64,000 nt of DNA, from positions 682,001-746,000 of the forward strand of contig BCIA01000007.1 in NCBI GenBank assembly GCA_001599815.1, read 5' to 3'. This DNA comes from Furcasterigmium furcatum (lineage: Eukaryota; Ascomycota; Sordariomycetes; Glomerellales; Plectosphaerellaceae). The translations under genes were made by a program, and so were the position numbers. Below, in pieces: positions 1 to 11,323 of the stretch (position 1 is the stretch's first letter; the number at the start of each line of letters is the position of its first letter). The notes under the pieces were generated by a model. It ran no database searches and was not told the origin of the DNA. It saw only the letters and a program-made list of their open reading frames with translations.

Positions 1-833
1 ATGCGCGTCTGGCCCCGCGCCATATACCGGACAGGCATCCCGCAATATCGCCACACACACACTCGCACACACGCACGCACACACATGCCCGCTTCGTCAA
101 AGGCATTGTCCAGGACCCCCTAATTAGTCTCCGGCCACGTCATTATCCCCAATCAAGCGAACCTACAACACCACGACAGGAGAATATCTGAAACCCTCAT
201 CTGCCATCACGGATCGGCATACCAGTGTTCCGCACACCGGCCATCATCCGACGCCGCCGGGCTGCTGCTTGCCTCTCGGTGCACGGTGATCCCCCGCCCT
301 CCGCAGATACGACCATAGTCGTAGATCCTACAAAAGGATTCCCCCGATCCGCCGCTCCTCGAACGCCCCTTATCAGACGAGCGTCCCCGGACTTCAGACG
401 AACTCGACCTTCCTCAAGGTCACATCGGACCAAGACACGCGCAGAGACCGCAGCGGTACCCTTGCCTCGCGCACGATCTTACCGCGGCTTAGCACTTGGA
501 CATCGATCTACCAAGGCCCAAGGACGACATCATCTGCCTACAGGCCAAGCCTAGCCCCTTCAGACTCCTTCTGGTTTCGAACAAGGTGTGTGGTGGCATT
601 ACAGGCCATGGGGTTGTGGAGGACAGAGTACTGACAGCGAGCTCCAAGTCCTGCATACACGGACAACACATACCAAAAGTCAACATCAACCTCGAAGCCT
701 TGCGCAAGCTTCACAGAACAGAATAGACCGGAGCTGTGTCAGGGCACAACCAACTTCAGGCAGAGTTGGGTCTCGCGGCTGCCTTCTAGAGAAACTCGCA
801 ACATCCTGGCGCCGTGCGCCCCAGAGAACTACG
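1..833. other. Upstream region of the velvet gene
   Basis: About 830 bp with no convincing gene. It opens with a CA-rich microsatellite (listed separately). The rest is C-rich, pyrimidine-biased DNA with short overlapping ORFs of low-complexity Arg/Pro/Ser composition and no recognisable domain. It most likely holds the promoter and 5' UTR of the velvet-domain gene that starts at 834. Confidence 0.5.
51..86. repeat. CA/CACG microsatellite
   Basis: A run of (CA)n interrupted by CTCG and CG units. It is a simple sequence repeat with no coding role and is likely polymorphic in length. Confidence 0.8.
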
Positions 834-2239
834 ATGGCGGGTGAAATCTTCTCCAACTACGCCTACGGCACACAGTCCCCGGGAGGCACGTCCGGTGGCA
901 TGAACTTCTGCGGACCGCAGGCGGTGGGTGGTTTCGGGCAGAGTCACCACCTGGATGCGTCAATGTACACAACCGCTTCTCCTCTGGATTCGGGAGTCGA
1001 TCTGGCGAGCGAGCAGGATTATCGGTTGTTCATGGAGCAGCAGCCGATGGTAGGACTTGCTACGGACAAGGAGAAAGGTGAGTGACCTCTGAACCACTCT
1101 TTGCTTTCCGCTTTTGAACGTCAAGTTCGGTTTTTTGTACCCGTAGCTAACGTCGAATCCGCAGACCGGAAACCAATCGACCCGCCGCCAGTTGTCCGAA
1201 TCGAAGTTTCCACAAGAAAAGACCCCAGAGGCGTGTACCTGTCAAGTAAGTCCAAAATCACAGGAATAATGCGGAAAAGAGGAAGAGAAGACGTCTAACG
1301 CCGAGTTCAGATCCGTACTGCTTCATGATCTGCTATCTCAAGAAAATCACAAAAGACGACTCAGGAGAGACACAAGAGGAGGCGGTCGACGGGAGCAAGC
1401 TCTCCGGCAGCATTGTCTCCAGCTTACACAGGCTGAGGAACACGGAAAACCGAGACGTGGGGTACTTTGTCTTTGGGGACATGTACCCGAAGGACCCAGG
1501 AGAATACCGGCTTGCGTTCACCTTGTACGAGATGGCGCGCTCGGGCTCGGCATCGTTCGTGGAGTTGGCCTCCATCGAATCTGCAGCATTCCCCGTGTGG
1601 CCGATCAAGTCCTTCCCAGGCCTGAAACAGTCGACATACCTGACCCGAGCGATCAGTGACCAAGGCGTCCGGGTTCGACTTCGCAAAGACTCCCGCCAGT
1701 CTCTGTCGAACAGGAGGAAACGGCACATGTCCCTCCCGGGAGTCGAGGAGGGCCCGAACTGGTCGCAGAGGAGGCAGCACGTCACGGCACCTCGTCTTGG
1801 AGGCTCGCCCGCACAGACACGATCGACGGAGCCACCGACGAACAGCTCCAGAACATCCCACTCAGTCTCGCCAACTCAACCGACCCAGCAGCGGCAGACG
1901 AACCTGGGCTACTCGATGGCAGGCCACGTCCCCTCTCCGATCGCGACATCACTATACACCGACTCGCTCTCGACGCTCGCGAACCCCCAGCAGTCCCGCG
2001 ACAGAGACCCGACCCGTCTCAACAACATGGGCCTCCGACTACCCCAGCCTCAGGGCCAGGGCCAGTTCCTCACGACCCCTCCGCCGACGGCCCGGATGGG
2101 CAACCCGAACCTATACACATTCTCCTCCTCCGGCGCCGCGGTCCTGAGCCAGAACCCCTGCTACTCGTCAGCAGACACCTCCGCCATCAGCGCCATGCTC
2201 CCGTTACACCACCACCAGCACCCGAACAACTCGGGGTAA
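834..2239 (+). CDS. Velvet-domain developmental regulator (VosA/VelC-like)
   Basis: Three exons by eye: 834-1077, 1165-1245 and 1311-2239, with GTGAGT and GTAAGT donors, giving about 417 aa. Residues 1-80 are a low-complexity Gly/Ser/Gln-rich leader. The velvet core follows, with KDRKPIDPPPVVRIEV, then YLSNPYCFMICYLKK, SSLHRLRNTENRDVGYFVFGD and DQGVRVRLRKD. The C-terminal ~190 residues are Ser/Pro/Gln-rich and probably disordered. Velvet proteins are fungal nuclear regulators with an NF-kappaB-like DNA-binding fold; they couple sporulation and development to secondary metabolism and often form heterodimers. The N-terminal extension plus long tail fits VelC or VosA better than VeA. I cannot separate VelC from VosA without a tree, so no symbol is given. 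The first splice joins in-frame exactly inside the conserved motif, which supports the start and intron choice. Confidence 0.85.
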
Positions 2240-3960
2240 GGAGCGTACTCGAACACAAACCGCGCATGGCGCGCTTACGCGAAAACCGCAACCAACTATT
2301 CTACCATTCGAAGACAAATACACTTTTTAATGAGCCAAGGGGCTAGGGGCTGTTCATGACACTGGGCTAGGGGGCCGGGGGGTGGCTTGGGCGCAGCGGA
2401 GTTCGGGGAGGGTGTCTCGGGCCGGGGAGCCCACGCCGCGCGCAAAACACGGGACGCACGCACGGAGGGCGACGTCGACGCGGGGAGATTTGCCAGGAGG
2501 ACGGGACGGGGGGTTGGGGGAATGCGCCCACAGAACGTCACAAAGATACCACTCCTGCGGAGCGCGACAGGGTCGCATGATTTGTAGTTTATTCAATGTC
2601 TTGTCTTTTCTCAGAAGCCAGCCGCTCGCTCGCTCAGCCACCGTGATAATTAATGTCCGCAAGCCCTGCGATTGTGATTGCGAGGGTCCTGCGTCCGTGA
2701 GCCTGATGCAACCACGTGATGGGCGCATCCATGCTGTTTCTGTTTGATGATGGGCAGATCACCCGTCTATTCTTGGGGCCCCAGTCCCCCCATCTTCGGC
2801 TCTCGGTACCGGCCGGGCGCCTCCCTCCCACAGCATTCGAGGGGTCCTGGTGGGTGGGCGGTGGTCGAGGCGAGATGGATGCGCTAGGGAAATGAGCTGC
2901 GCTGGCGATACGAATGGTAATTCCCAGACTTCATCTTGTCTGGTTCGCCGGGTGAGGCCCCCATCGTGCTTGAAAGGACGGTTCGGCATGCGGCAGTCGG
3001 AGCCTGGCTGCGCGCGCTCTGTGTCAAGCCCTGCGACGGGAAGGGTCCGCATCAGAACCGAGACATGCATGAATTTCATGACATGGGCGCGGTCCTCGGG
3101 CTCGGTTCCCCGGGACATCGGCTGATGTACACAGTATCAGACACGCCGTGGCCGGGCAGATGTTCCGAGCAGGAAAGGGACTTTGGGGTCGATTGATACC
3201 TGACGGTGTTACATATGTTGCCACGGCAGAGAGGCTTCCCAAGCAGATCATCTTGCCACCCGCTCTCATTTCGAGGCAAATGCTTCAGGGATCTGACGAG
3301 ACCCTGACACCAACCTCAACTCTTTGGTAAAATAATAAAATCTAGAGGGTGCTCTTGGGCGTACCCGTGATTGCTTCCTCCTGGCGTGGGCCTTGTGACA
3401 TTTGGTCGGAGGGGTCTAGACCGGAATCAACCCGTTTGGAGGTTGTGTAGTATATCTGAGCAGTTGAGCACCAAGTTCTCTGGCCTCTCGACGCATTGCC
3501 CGCAAAGCTTGCTACGAACTCCTGCAAAAGCTACTGAAATGGTCCAGGAAGCTGTTCATGGTTGGTTCAAAGCAGACCACTCACTTGGCACAGAAAACCG
3601 AGCAAACAGGAAGAGAAGGCGGCCTTTCAGTTGGTCTTTTTCTGAGAACTTGACTAGATATTGATTACTTGTGATGTGGACAGATCCAGCTCCATCAGGT
3701 TAATTCTGACGCTACAGTGGTCTAGGTGGCTTACCCATGATCCGCTCACATAGTAGGGGCAGGAGAAGCCTCTCTGAACGCCTAACTTTCAGATATCTTG
3801 TCACCTGGCTCACTCCCGCCCAAGTCTGTCAGGAAAGCGAACGGAGAGATAGACATGCCCACAGACGCCAGATCCTACCATGAAGCATCTCCCACGCGGC
3901 TTCCAAAGCGGTGTCAGCAAAGGATTCGCGCCAGCACGGCAAGAGACTGTTTGCTCTACC
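2240..3960. other. Gene-poor intergenic stretch
   Basis: About 1.7 kb between the velvet gene and the convergent small membrane-protein gene. Only short overlapping ORFs of random composition are present, none with a domain or signal peptide I recognise. The first few hundred bases (G-rich around 2360-2530) are probably 3' UTR or downstream sequence of the velvet gene. Nothing else is supported. Confidence 0.5.
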
Positions 3961-4398
3961 TCAAACCCGCGGCGCCGGACCCGACACAAAAGACGCAAAT
4001 GCAGCCGCGGCGAACGTGAAGACGAAAGTCGTGGCCTCCAGCAGTAACCCGGCGTACAGCCCGCTCCAGCACCAGAAGATCCGGCGGTGGTTGTTCGCCC
4101 ACCCGGTCGACAGGATGGCATACACCGTCGCGGCGCTGAACCCCGACATGGCCGCGCTGAAGCGAGCCTCGGCCCGTCCTGGGCTGGCGATGTCGGCCTC
4201 AATAGCTGCGAAGACCAGCATGGCGATCTGGAGAACCGAGAGGATGGCGGTGGTGAATGGCAAGGCCTCCGCGGGGATGAATGTGCCGTCGCTGTAGGCC
4301 AGTGCTCCCATGATGGCCCATTGCGTGGCGGCGGCTGCGAGAAGGCCGAGGAGAGTGTTGGCGGAGGAATTTTGCTGCGGCGGCGGAGGCGGCGCCAT
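3961..4398 (-). CDS. Small four-helix membrane protein, unknown function
   Basis: Single exon, 145 aa. After a Pro/Gln-rich start (MAPPPPPQQNSS) there are about four hydrophobic segments: roughly 14-32 (ANTLLGLLAAAATQWAIMG), 48-68 (FTTAILSVLQIAMLVFAAIE), 80-96 and 108-136 (GLYAGLLLEATTFVFTFAAA). The layout suggests a polytopic tetraspan protein of an internal or plasma membrane, MARVEL-like in topology only. No family motif is recognised. A TATATAT stretch lies about 60 bp upstream on the coding strand (4458-4464). The strong hydrophobic periodicity and the Ala/Gly-rich, GC-biased codons argue for a real gene. Confidence 0.55.
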   Translation of the reverse strand: MAPPPPPQQNSSANTLLGLLAAAATQWAIMGALAYSDGTFIPAEALPFTTAILSVLQIAMLVFAAIEADIASPGRAEARFSAAMSGFSAATVYAILSTGWANNHRRIFWCWSGLYAGLLLEATTFVFTFAAAAFASFVSGPAPRV

Positions 4399-5464
4399 GG
4401 CGGGCGATTATTTTCAGCCTCTTGACGGGCTACGAGTTTACGAGGCAGAAGCGAGTGATATATATGGGAGTGTTTCGCGATCGAGGAGGAAGACAGATAT
4501 TAGCACCCAAGTCTCGCCGAGTCCTGTGACTCCGATGCTGTGCCGCACGCCAGGGCCGCGTATACGTGTAAGCTCACCGTATCTGATTCGCTTGCTTCCG
4601 GCCGGCCTCAAGAATCTCACCATGGCCCACCATGAAGGGCCGTAACCTAACCAGTCCCGTTGGGGCTTTGGTGCTGTTGGTGCTGTTGCAGTGAGGCATC
4701 GCACCCAGCTGCTTGTGCTTGGCGCATGAGCTGAGGGTGCTGGGAGACACTGCCAATGAGGAATCTGGGGATGCGGGATCACCGAGAGGGACACCAGGGC
4801 TGAGGCTGAGAGATGCGCCACGTGCAGAAACAACATTAAATGCCATGGTCAGAAGGATATCGTCAATGGAAGCCATTGAATGCATGAAAGTCGGTGACAG
4901 TACGTGGTGTCCTGCTGGGACAAGTGACATCCTCCAAGCGGCGGGAATAGAGACTGGCAAAGGAAAAAGATGACCGCCCACCTCGGAAGGCCCAGGTCGA
5001 CCAGACCTCAGATCGAGCCTCAGATACTTGAGATGACCTCTCATGGAACTTCCGAAACTCGAGATAGCCTCCCGTTGAGCCGCAGGTAATTCAAAGGACT
5101 GCCCGGTCAACTTGACGCGGGTTGAAAAAGCCCCTGTTTCGACAGCAATACAACCGAACCGGCCATTTATGTTGCGACCCTCGTGCCTGGATCAGGTACA
5201 TTTCTCCACTGCTTCGGCTGTCAGATCGAGGCACGATTCTTGGAGATGCGCTTGATTTTGGAGAAATGCATCCGCGGATCTGGCCAAACAAGCGATTAAT
5301 TCCGCCGTGGATATTTCAACACTCGACTCCCGCGAAAGTCCGCACGACCTCCTCTCCTCCGCTCCGCAACTCGTCACCAAAGTGCTTTTCATTGCACTAC
5401 ATAAAGATCAAGAACCAGGTCGCCATGCCATCTTTTCCATAGGTAGCATTCATTCGCCTCAGCC
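4399..5464. other. Intergenic region with a dispersed repeat copy
   Basis: About 1.1 kb between divergent genes. It contains the 114-bp dispersed repeat copy A (5030-5143, listed separately). A 178-codon ORF on the minus strand (4574-5110) runs into that repeat and shows no domain, so it is treated as spurious. The last 300 bp should carry the promoter of the SDR gene at 5465. Confidence 0.5.
5030..5143. repeat. Dispersed 114-bp repeat, copy A
   Basis: It aligns without gaps to 12563-12676 over 114 bp, with about 84 of 114 positions identical by my count. Shared blocks include GAGATGACCTC at the left end, AGATAGCCT, TTGAGC and a closing TCGAC. Eighteen of the 30 differences are transitions, mildly suggestive of RIP-type decay. 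No terminal inverted repeat or coding capacity is evident, so the element class is unknown. Confidence 0.75.
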
Positions 5465-6424
5465 ATGTCGTCCTCGCTTCACCTGATATCCGGCCTTTTC
5501 ACGGCCATCGGGGCCCTCTACTGCCTCCGCGCCCTGGGCCACTCGGCGTCCGTCCTCTGGCCGTTCGCGAAGCCAAGCCGCATCCGCCGGTACCTGCACA
5601 CCGGCGCGGACGGCGAGCCCGCGTGGGCGCTCATCACCGGCGGCAGCGGCGGCATCGGCAAGGAGCTCGCGCACGAGCTCGCGACCCTCGGCTTCAACGT
5701 CGTCCTGCACGGCCGCAGCCAGCAGAAACTCGACGCCGTCAGGGCCGATCTCGCGCGCCTGCATCCCGCCCGCCAGTTCCGCACCCTCGTCATCGACGCC
5801 TCCCAGGCCTTCGCCGCCCGGGACTCCAGCGCCTCGTGGCTCGCGCCCCTCCGCGACGTCAACCTCACCGTCCTCATCAACAACGCCGGCGGCGGCACCG
5901 AGCGCACAATGGCCGGCCTCGACGACCTCACCCCCGACAGGGTCATCACCGACGCCAGCGTCAACGCCATGTTCCCGACCCTGCTCATGCAGCAGGCCAT
6001 CCCGCTGCTGCGGCGGAACTCGCCCAGCCTCATCGTCAACATCGGCTCCCTCGCCGACCTCGGCGTGCCGCTCGTCGGGAGCTACCCCGCGAGCAAGGCC
6101 TACCTGGCGACCATGACGGAGGTCCTCGCGCGCGAGATGAGGCTGCTGGGGCGCGACGTCGAGGTCCTCGGCGTCAGGGTCGGCAGCGTGTGGGGGACCG
6201 CCCAGACGATCGCGACGTCGCAGGACCTCTTCTCCCCGGATGCGGCGTCCATGGCCAAGGCGGTCATCGCGAGGGTAGGCTGCGGGCGCAACCTCGTCGT
6301 CGGCCACTGGAAGCACGCCCTGCAGTTCGAGGCTATGAATTTGTTGCCCGGCTTCGTGCTGGAACATATGCTCACTCATATCACGGAGGAGTGGAAGTTG
6401 GACAAGGGATCAAAAGATCAGTGA
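5465..6424 (+). CDS. Short-chain dehydrogenase, 3-ketoacyl-CoA reductase / 17beta-HSD-like
   Basis: Single exon, 319 aa. A hydrophobic N-terminus (residues 5-33) would anchor it in the ER membrane. It precedes a classical Rossmann SDR: cofactor motif TGGSGGIG near residue 59, NNAGGG near 140, catalytic Ser in NIGSLADLG and the YPASK Tyr/Lys pair near 206. This order, and the YLHTG...PAWALITGGSGGIGK context, resembles the HSD17B12/IFA38 family that reduces 3-ketoacyl-CoA in very-long-chain fatty-acid elongation. Substrate is inferred from family resemblance only; steroid-like or lipid ketones are also possible. The gene is strikingly GC-rich with C/G third positions, and the antisense frames are long open shadows for that reason. 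Confidence 0.8.
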   Translation: MSSSLHLISGLFTAIGALYCLRALGHSASVLWPFAKPSRIRRYLHTGADGEPAWALITGGSGGIGKELAHELATLGFNVVLHGRSQQKLDAVRADLARLHPARQFRTLVIDASQAFAARDSSASWLAPLRDVNLTVLINNAGGGTERTMAGLDDLTPDRVITDASVNAMFPTLLMQQAIPLLRRNSPSLIVNIGSLADLGVPLVGSYPASKAYLATMTEVLAREMRLLGRDVEVLGVRVGSVWGTAQTIATSQDLFSPDAASMAKAVIARVGCGRNLVVGHWKHALQFEAMNLLPGFVLEHMLTHITEEWKLDKGSKDQ

Positions 6425-6942
6425 GGAAGACGATGCTGGGCTCAGGAGCAAGGAGTTGGCACTCTGGATTAGCCAGTCATCGCAGAGCTTCAACTTCGCG
6501 GTGCATATCTCAGCTGCTGCGCTCCAACATCGAGGGCCTCCACCAAGAGGCACTGGGTAGTCGCCGAGAGCCACGCATATTTCCCCGTCAAAAGTAATAT
6601 AAGGGAGCACAAGCACGGCCGGTTGAAGACAGGGCGCTTGCAGGAGTACGGCCCCGTGCCTTGATATTTGTAAAATGTACAGAACCACACCTACAGGTCC
6701 CTCGGCCCGCATACTAAGACCCTGAACGCCGTCAACCCGCTGACTCCTTGCCGCCGTTCCCATCGCTCTGCAACATACCCCGATGCAGACTCGGGGCGTC
6801 GTAAGCGCGATCATTTCCTCCCAGACAATGGCCGCTTCAAGGCCGAAAAGACAAACAATAAAATGCACCGCCACACCCCGATCTCCCCGCGCGTCTCATG
6901 TTGTTACAAAAGAGATTGCCCAGGACGGCAGTAGCGGAGCGG
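6425..6942. other. Convergent intergenic region
   Basis: About 520 bp between the 3' ends of the SDR gene and the HIR1 gene. Short ORFs only. It probably holds both 3' UTRs and polyadenylation signals; an AATATAAG stretch near 6596 and AACAATAAAATG near 6853 are plausible A-rich elements. Confidence 0.4.
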
Positions 6943-9900
6943 TCACGACGCCTCGACGTCCATAGCGTCGTTGGCGTCTGAGTTCTCCAGGGGGATTTCC
7001 AGGATTCGGGCATACTGCACAGTAAGGCGCTGGAGTTCTCGGAATTTGCCTGCCCATCACGTCAGCGCATGTCACAACCAAAACCCCCGGAACAGGGATC
7101 GCATCCTCGACTTACCAAGAATCATGACGACACCCTTCAGCAGCTCCTTGCGGTCCCATCCCACAATCTCGTCCTCCTCCGTGAACCAGCCCCTGCCCTT
7201 GGCCGACTCGGCCTCGGGGGGCGTCTTCTCCTTCAGAATGCCCCCGAGCAGGCTGTTCAGCAGCTCCTCGACCTTGCCGCGGTGGCCCTCCGCGCCGAGG
7301 CGCTTCGCATACATGAACAGGTACAGCCTGAACTCCTCCTTGGCGCCCATCTGCATGGCCGCCGCGATGCGGTTCTCCAAGTGCGCCATGCTGACGGCGC
7401 TCTCGAAGCCTTCGTACCCGTCCCGGGACATGAGCGTCTTAATAATGCGCTGGAGCGTGTAGGCCCTGCCTCGCAGCAGGAACTCGTTCGTCGTGTGGCG
7501 CTCGAGATGAGGGATGATGCCGGACGAGACACTAATCGTGCCGGCCTCCTTTTCCTTGGCGTCGAGAGCTGCCGCGACAGGTCCCACGGCAGTGGACTGC
7601 AGTGCGCTCACCGAGGAGTCATTACTGTTCCAGTACTGCGATCCAACGGCCCACCAGGCCTCGCTGACTCGCTGCCAGCTGTGCATCTCGCGTGCGTAGT
7701 AGTAGCCGTCGCCGTTCGTGAGGGTCACGACCATGTGACCCGTCGAATTCAGGGCCGCAGACGTGATCCCCGGACCTGGCGTGGCCGCGTTGGGGTTGAG
7801 AGTGGTCGTTGCCAGCTCGAGAACTGGGCCGAGCGAGACAGGAGGGTGTGGCGACGACTGCGTCTTGACGTTCCAGACATAGCACAGGCCAACCGCGTTG
7901 ATGCAGAGCAGCCAGTGTTCGCGGCACTCGAGGACGACCGGCTGGGCCTCCGTGATGATAGCATTGGTGAGTCTCCGACCGGCTGGTGTCCAGATGTAGA
8001 TTGCGCTATCTTCGCATGCAGCCGCCCAGAAATGCTTGCTGCCGGTGACGAGGAGGACGGCCCGCGGCAGGTAGTCGTGCCAGAGAAGCGTGCCGCGTTT
8101 TGAAGCCGTGATGTGTGACGGGTCCTTAATCTGCACGGGATTTCGGGCTTCCAGGATGATGTTATCGGGCACTTTGGATGCCTCATCGGCCTTCTGTTCC
8201 TCGACCAGGATCCCGCGCTCCATCGGTCGAAGAATGTGTGCCCGCACCTTGGGCACCGCCAGGCGAATCTGTGACATCTGGATGCAAGGGTTGAGAACGG
8301 CAGGGCGAAGATACTCGGGCGTTGCCACTACACCGTGAGGGGCCGGCGTCATTGTTGCCGGCTCGACTCCTTCAACGCCGTTAACAACAATGGGAGTTGG
8401 TCCGGTTGCGATCCTCTTGGCAGCCGGTTCTCCATCCTCTTCGCCTTCGAGGGCGATCGCTTTCCTCTTGTTGCCCAGGAGCATGGCGGCGATGCCTCCC
8501 TTAGGCAACCCATCGGCCGGCCTGCTCATGTCAAGGATAGACTGTGGGACTTCGTTCTGGGAAGCCTTCGCGTTGGACGTCGAGCCGACGAGTTGCGTTT
8601 GGGGTAGGGATGACTGGCCGGTGCCTGATGAAGATACGAGCAAAGGAGCCACGCGCCTCCTGCCGTCCTTACCGACTGTGACGCGTGACTTTAGCTCCTT
8701 GACCCGCTGGGCGGTCTTGTCGGCACTCTCCTCGGCCGCCTTTTCCTTCTCCTTCTCTTTGTCCTTCTCCTCATCTTGATCGGCGTTGCCGTTGGGTTGG
8801 GGTGTTGATGCGCCGGTGCCGTTAGCCTTGGATCCATTAGTTGTAGCTGCGGCGGGAAGGTCGCCCATCAGAGCTCCCATGCGCGACTCGGCGGCCTTGG
8901 ATTCGCCGGCTTTGCTCTGGTTCTCGAGTTGCAGTCCTTCGACATCCTCGGCAATGCCCATTCCCTTTCTTGAAACACCATACTTTTGCAACGCCTTGTC
9001 GTTCTCCTCTGCCGTTGCGACCCAACCGAGTTCACCGACGCTAAACCGGAGTGCGATCACGGAACCATCCAGACTGCAGGCAAAGAGGGTCTGCCCATCG
9101 GGTGTCCACGCCAGATCGGAGATGGATTTGCTTGCGAGGTCTTGCAGGATGACAACCGGGCGGGAGGTGTTGGTATTCCATATGCTGAGCGTCTTGTCCT
9201 GGCCGGCAGATGCTATCACCGTGACCAGGTTTGCGGGCTCTCCCTCCGCCAGGTTGGCGGGGTTCGTGGTGTGGAACAATCTCGGCGAGAACATGCAGAC
9301 CTCGGTCGGGCCCTCGTGGCCGATCAGGTTGATCTCGCTGTCCCATCTGGTCCGTTCGATGATAGCGACGGAGCTCACGGGGCCGTTCACAGCATTGGCA
9401 GCCGAGATATGGTTGCCGTCGGGGGACCAGGAGCATCGCCGGAAGTAGGTGGTCAGCGGCGAGCTCTTAAAGGGTGCGCTGATGGTCGCTTCGACGACAA
9501 AGTTGTTAACCATGTCATGTTGCGTCGCGTTCGGCGCGGGAGAAGTGAATCGGAAGATCTTGATGGTACGGTCGTCGCTCGCAGTGGCGAAGAACTTGTT
9601 GGCGGGATCGAAGGTGATGCCCTTGACGTGGCTCGTGTGGACGGCGAGGGTCTTGAGCTTCTCGAACGTGTGTCCGGACCAGACAACCACCTTGGAGTCA
9701 AGCCCAACAGAGACAAGGATCGAGGAGTCGTGTGACCAGGCGAGGTCCTGCACATCGTTGTCGTGGCCGACGAGACGCTTGTAGGTCTTCCAATTCTCGA
9801 TTGGGGGCGGCTCCCCGATGCCTATAGAAGAAATGGTCAGCTTGGGACTCGGGCGGCAGTTGCCCGGAGATGCAGCAAGGACGCACCGAATGAGGCGACG

Positions 9901-10214
9901 GGGGGGCCCTTGTCGAGGTGGTAGACGCAGATGAGCTTGTCATCGGCGCCCGAAGCCAGGTATCGACCATTGGGGGAGAACCTGACGGAGTGAATTGTGC
10001 CCAGATGATGGCTCATATGGCACAATTGTCGCGGCTTGCCTTCGTTCGAGCCAGTATTTGTGCCGTAGATGGTCTCGGTCGACCAGACACGGACGTGTCC
10101 GTCGCCTCCGGCGGTCGCAAGGCGTTTGCCATCTGGGGAGACGTGGCAGCTATAAACCTCGAAATCTTTTTGTTCACCGCTGTGGCTCAGCCAAGCCGGC
10201 TTGATGACGTGCAT
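6943..10214 (-). CDS. HIR1: Histone transcription regulator HIR1/HIRA (WD40)
   Basis: Three exons by eye: 10214-9887, 9821-7116 and 7049-6943, about 1046 aa. The start MHVIKPAWLSHSGEQKDFEVYS is close to the conserved HIRA opening. An N-terminal seven-blade WD40 propeller follows (GDGHVRVWS, DDKLICVYHLD, VGLDSKVVVWSG, DDRTIKIFRF, AGQDKTLSIWN, CSLDGSVIALRF). A Lys/Glu-rich linker contains an RRRVAPLLVSS stretch typical of the HIRA B-domain region. The C-terminal Hira domain includes LPRAVLLVTGSKHFWAAACEDS. HIRA-family proteins form the HIR complex, a nucleosome-assembly chaperone that deposits H3-H4 independently of replication and represses histone genes. The last intron (GTAAGT at 7115) is needed to reach the conserved KFRELQRLTVQYARIL tail; reading through would give an unlikely end. 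Confidence 0.93.
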
Positions 10215-10745
10215 GTTTGCCCGTCGTCATGGGCGCCTGCGAGATAGGCGCGGTCGGGGGATGGGGGACGGTCGTGGGCGATGCGGGAGGAAGAATTTGG
10301 TCGAGGAGAATCTCGAGCTTGAAGTTGGTTCAAGTTCAAGCAAACGCGCCCGAGATGCGCAATGCTCTTTCCCGCGCGTCGAACAATTACGCTCGGGCCC
10401 ACTGATGACTTGGTGCTGCAGGTGGTCATAGCTCGAGCTCTTGTGCTGACTCAGCGGTCGCCCTTATTGCTGGCCGAGGTCGAGGTCGAGCATCTTCCTT
10501 TTGACATTGGATGTCGCTTCATACACGGCAACAGATGCCAGGCATTTCACCATCGCATTCCCTCAATGCGGATGATGCCCTCATTCTCTGTCTCCTCCTT
10601 CAAAATGAGGCATCACACCGTCATAATCACGACACACGGATGCACCCGTTGAGGCATTCATATCATGTCATTTCTCATGGCTTGCCACCGAGGCAATGCC
10701 TGCTATGTACACACAGACACAAACACTCATCACGTCCATAACCAC
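10215..10745. other. Upstream region of HIR1
   Basis: About 530 bp between the HIR1 start and the stop of the RNase gene, both on the minus strand. It should contain the HIR1 promoter and the RNase 3' UTR. Short ORFs here lack any recognisable feature. Confidence 0.4.
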
Positions 10746-11206
10746 CTAGTTAGTGCCGCTGCAGCCGAGGAAGCCGTTGCCAGAAGCACCAGTGTGGGTG
10801 ATCTCGCCAGCAATGGCGCAGCTGTTGGCGCTGATGATGACACGGTCAGGGCCGGGAGCACCTGGACATCCACGAGATCAGCACGCGGCCTCACACGAAG
10901 CAGCAGCACACGTTCCGAAGACTTACCGCCGTTGTAGACGCCACTGGTGCGCAGGGGGAACGTCTGCCATGGGCCGCCGGAGCGGAAGTTGAAGCCCTCG
11001 TAGTTGTTGTAGCGGTGGGGGTAGGTCGAGCCGCCCGCGGTGGTGCCGGCGCGGTAGTGGTCGCAGGCGGCGCTGGCAGCGGCGTTGATCTGGGCGGTCG
11101 AGTAGAAGGTGCTGCCGCAGGTGGTCGAGCGCTTCTCGATCTCGGCGAAGGGCGCGGCCTGGACGGCGACGGCCAGGACGGCGAGGAAGGCAACGGAGAA
11201 CTTCAT
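10746..11206 (-). CDS. Secreted guanyl-specific ribonuclease (RNase T1/N1 family)
   Basis: Two exons: 11206-10927 and 10861-10746, 131 aa. There is a signal peptide (residues 1-18, MKFSVAFLAVLAVAVQAA), then a short propeptide ending in Lys-Arg at 25-26, a Kex2-type site. The mature domain of about 105 aa matches the RNase T1 size. Active-site equivalents are visible: Tyr and His in YPHRYNN (T1 Tyr38/His40), Glu in YEGF (Glu58), Arg in PDRVI (Arg77) and His in THTGASGN (His92). Cys residues near both ends fit the T1 disulfides. It cleaves single-stranded RNA after guanosine, outside the cell. The intron falls inside the conserved GG-(A/S)PG loop and splices in frame. A TATAAA lies about 110 bp upstream. 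Confidence 0.93.
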
Positions 11207-11317
11207 TGTGGCTGGCGGGAGGCGGCGGTGATGGTCAGATTGATCAGCAAGTGTCAGAGTCTGGCTACCGAGCTTCTCTCAAGACCACCTCTCGACTCGC
11301 CGTTCCCATGTCGAGGC

Positions 11318-11323
11318 TTTATA
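11318..11323 (-). promoter_or_regulatory. TATA box candidate for the RNase T1-like gene
   Basis: TATAAA on the coding strand about 110 bp before the ATG, at a plausible distance for a highly expressed secreted fungal enzyme. Position-based inference. Confidence 0.4.

Noticed and set aside
4574..5110. 178-codon minus-strand ORF
   Set aside because: Runs through a dispersed repeat whose homolog at 12.6 kb is non-coding in that frame; no domain.
5459..6379. Long minus-strand ORF antisense to the SDR gene
   Set aside because: Arises from GC-rich codon use of the real gene. Its translation is low-complexity Arg/Glu/Gly with no domain.
7069..8103. Plus-strand ORF antisense to HIR1
   Set aside because: Overlaps the well-supported HIR1 coding region; composition is that of a shadow frame.
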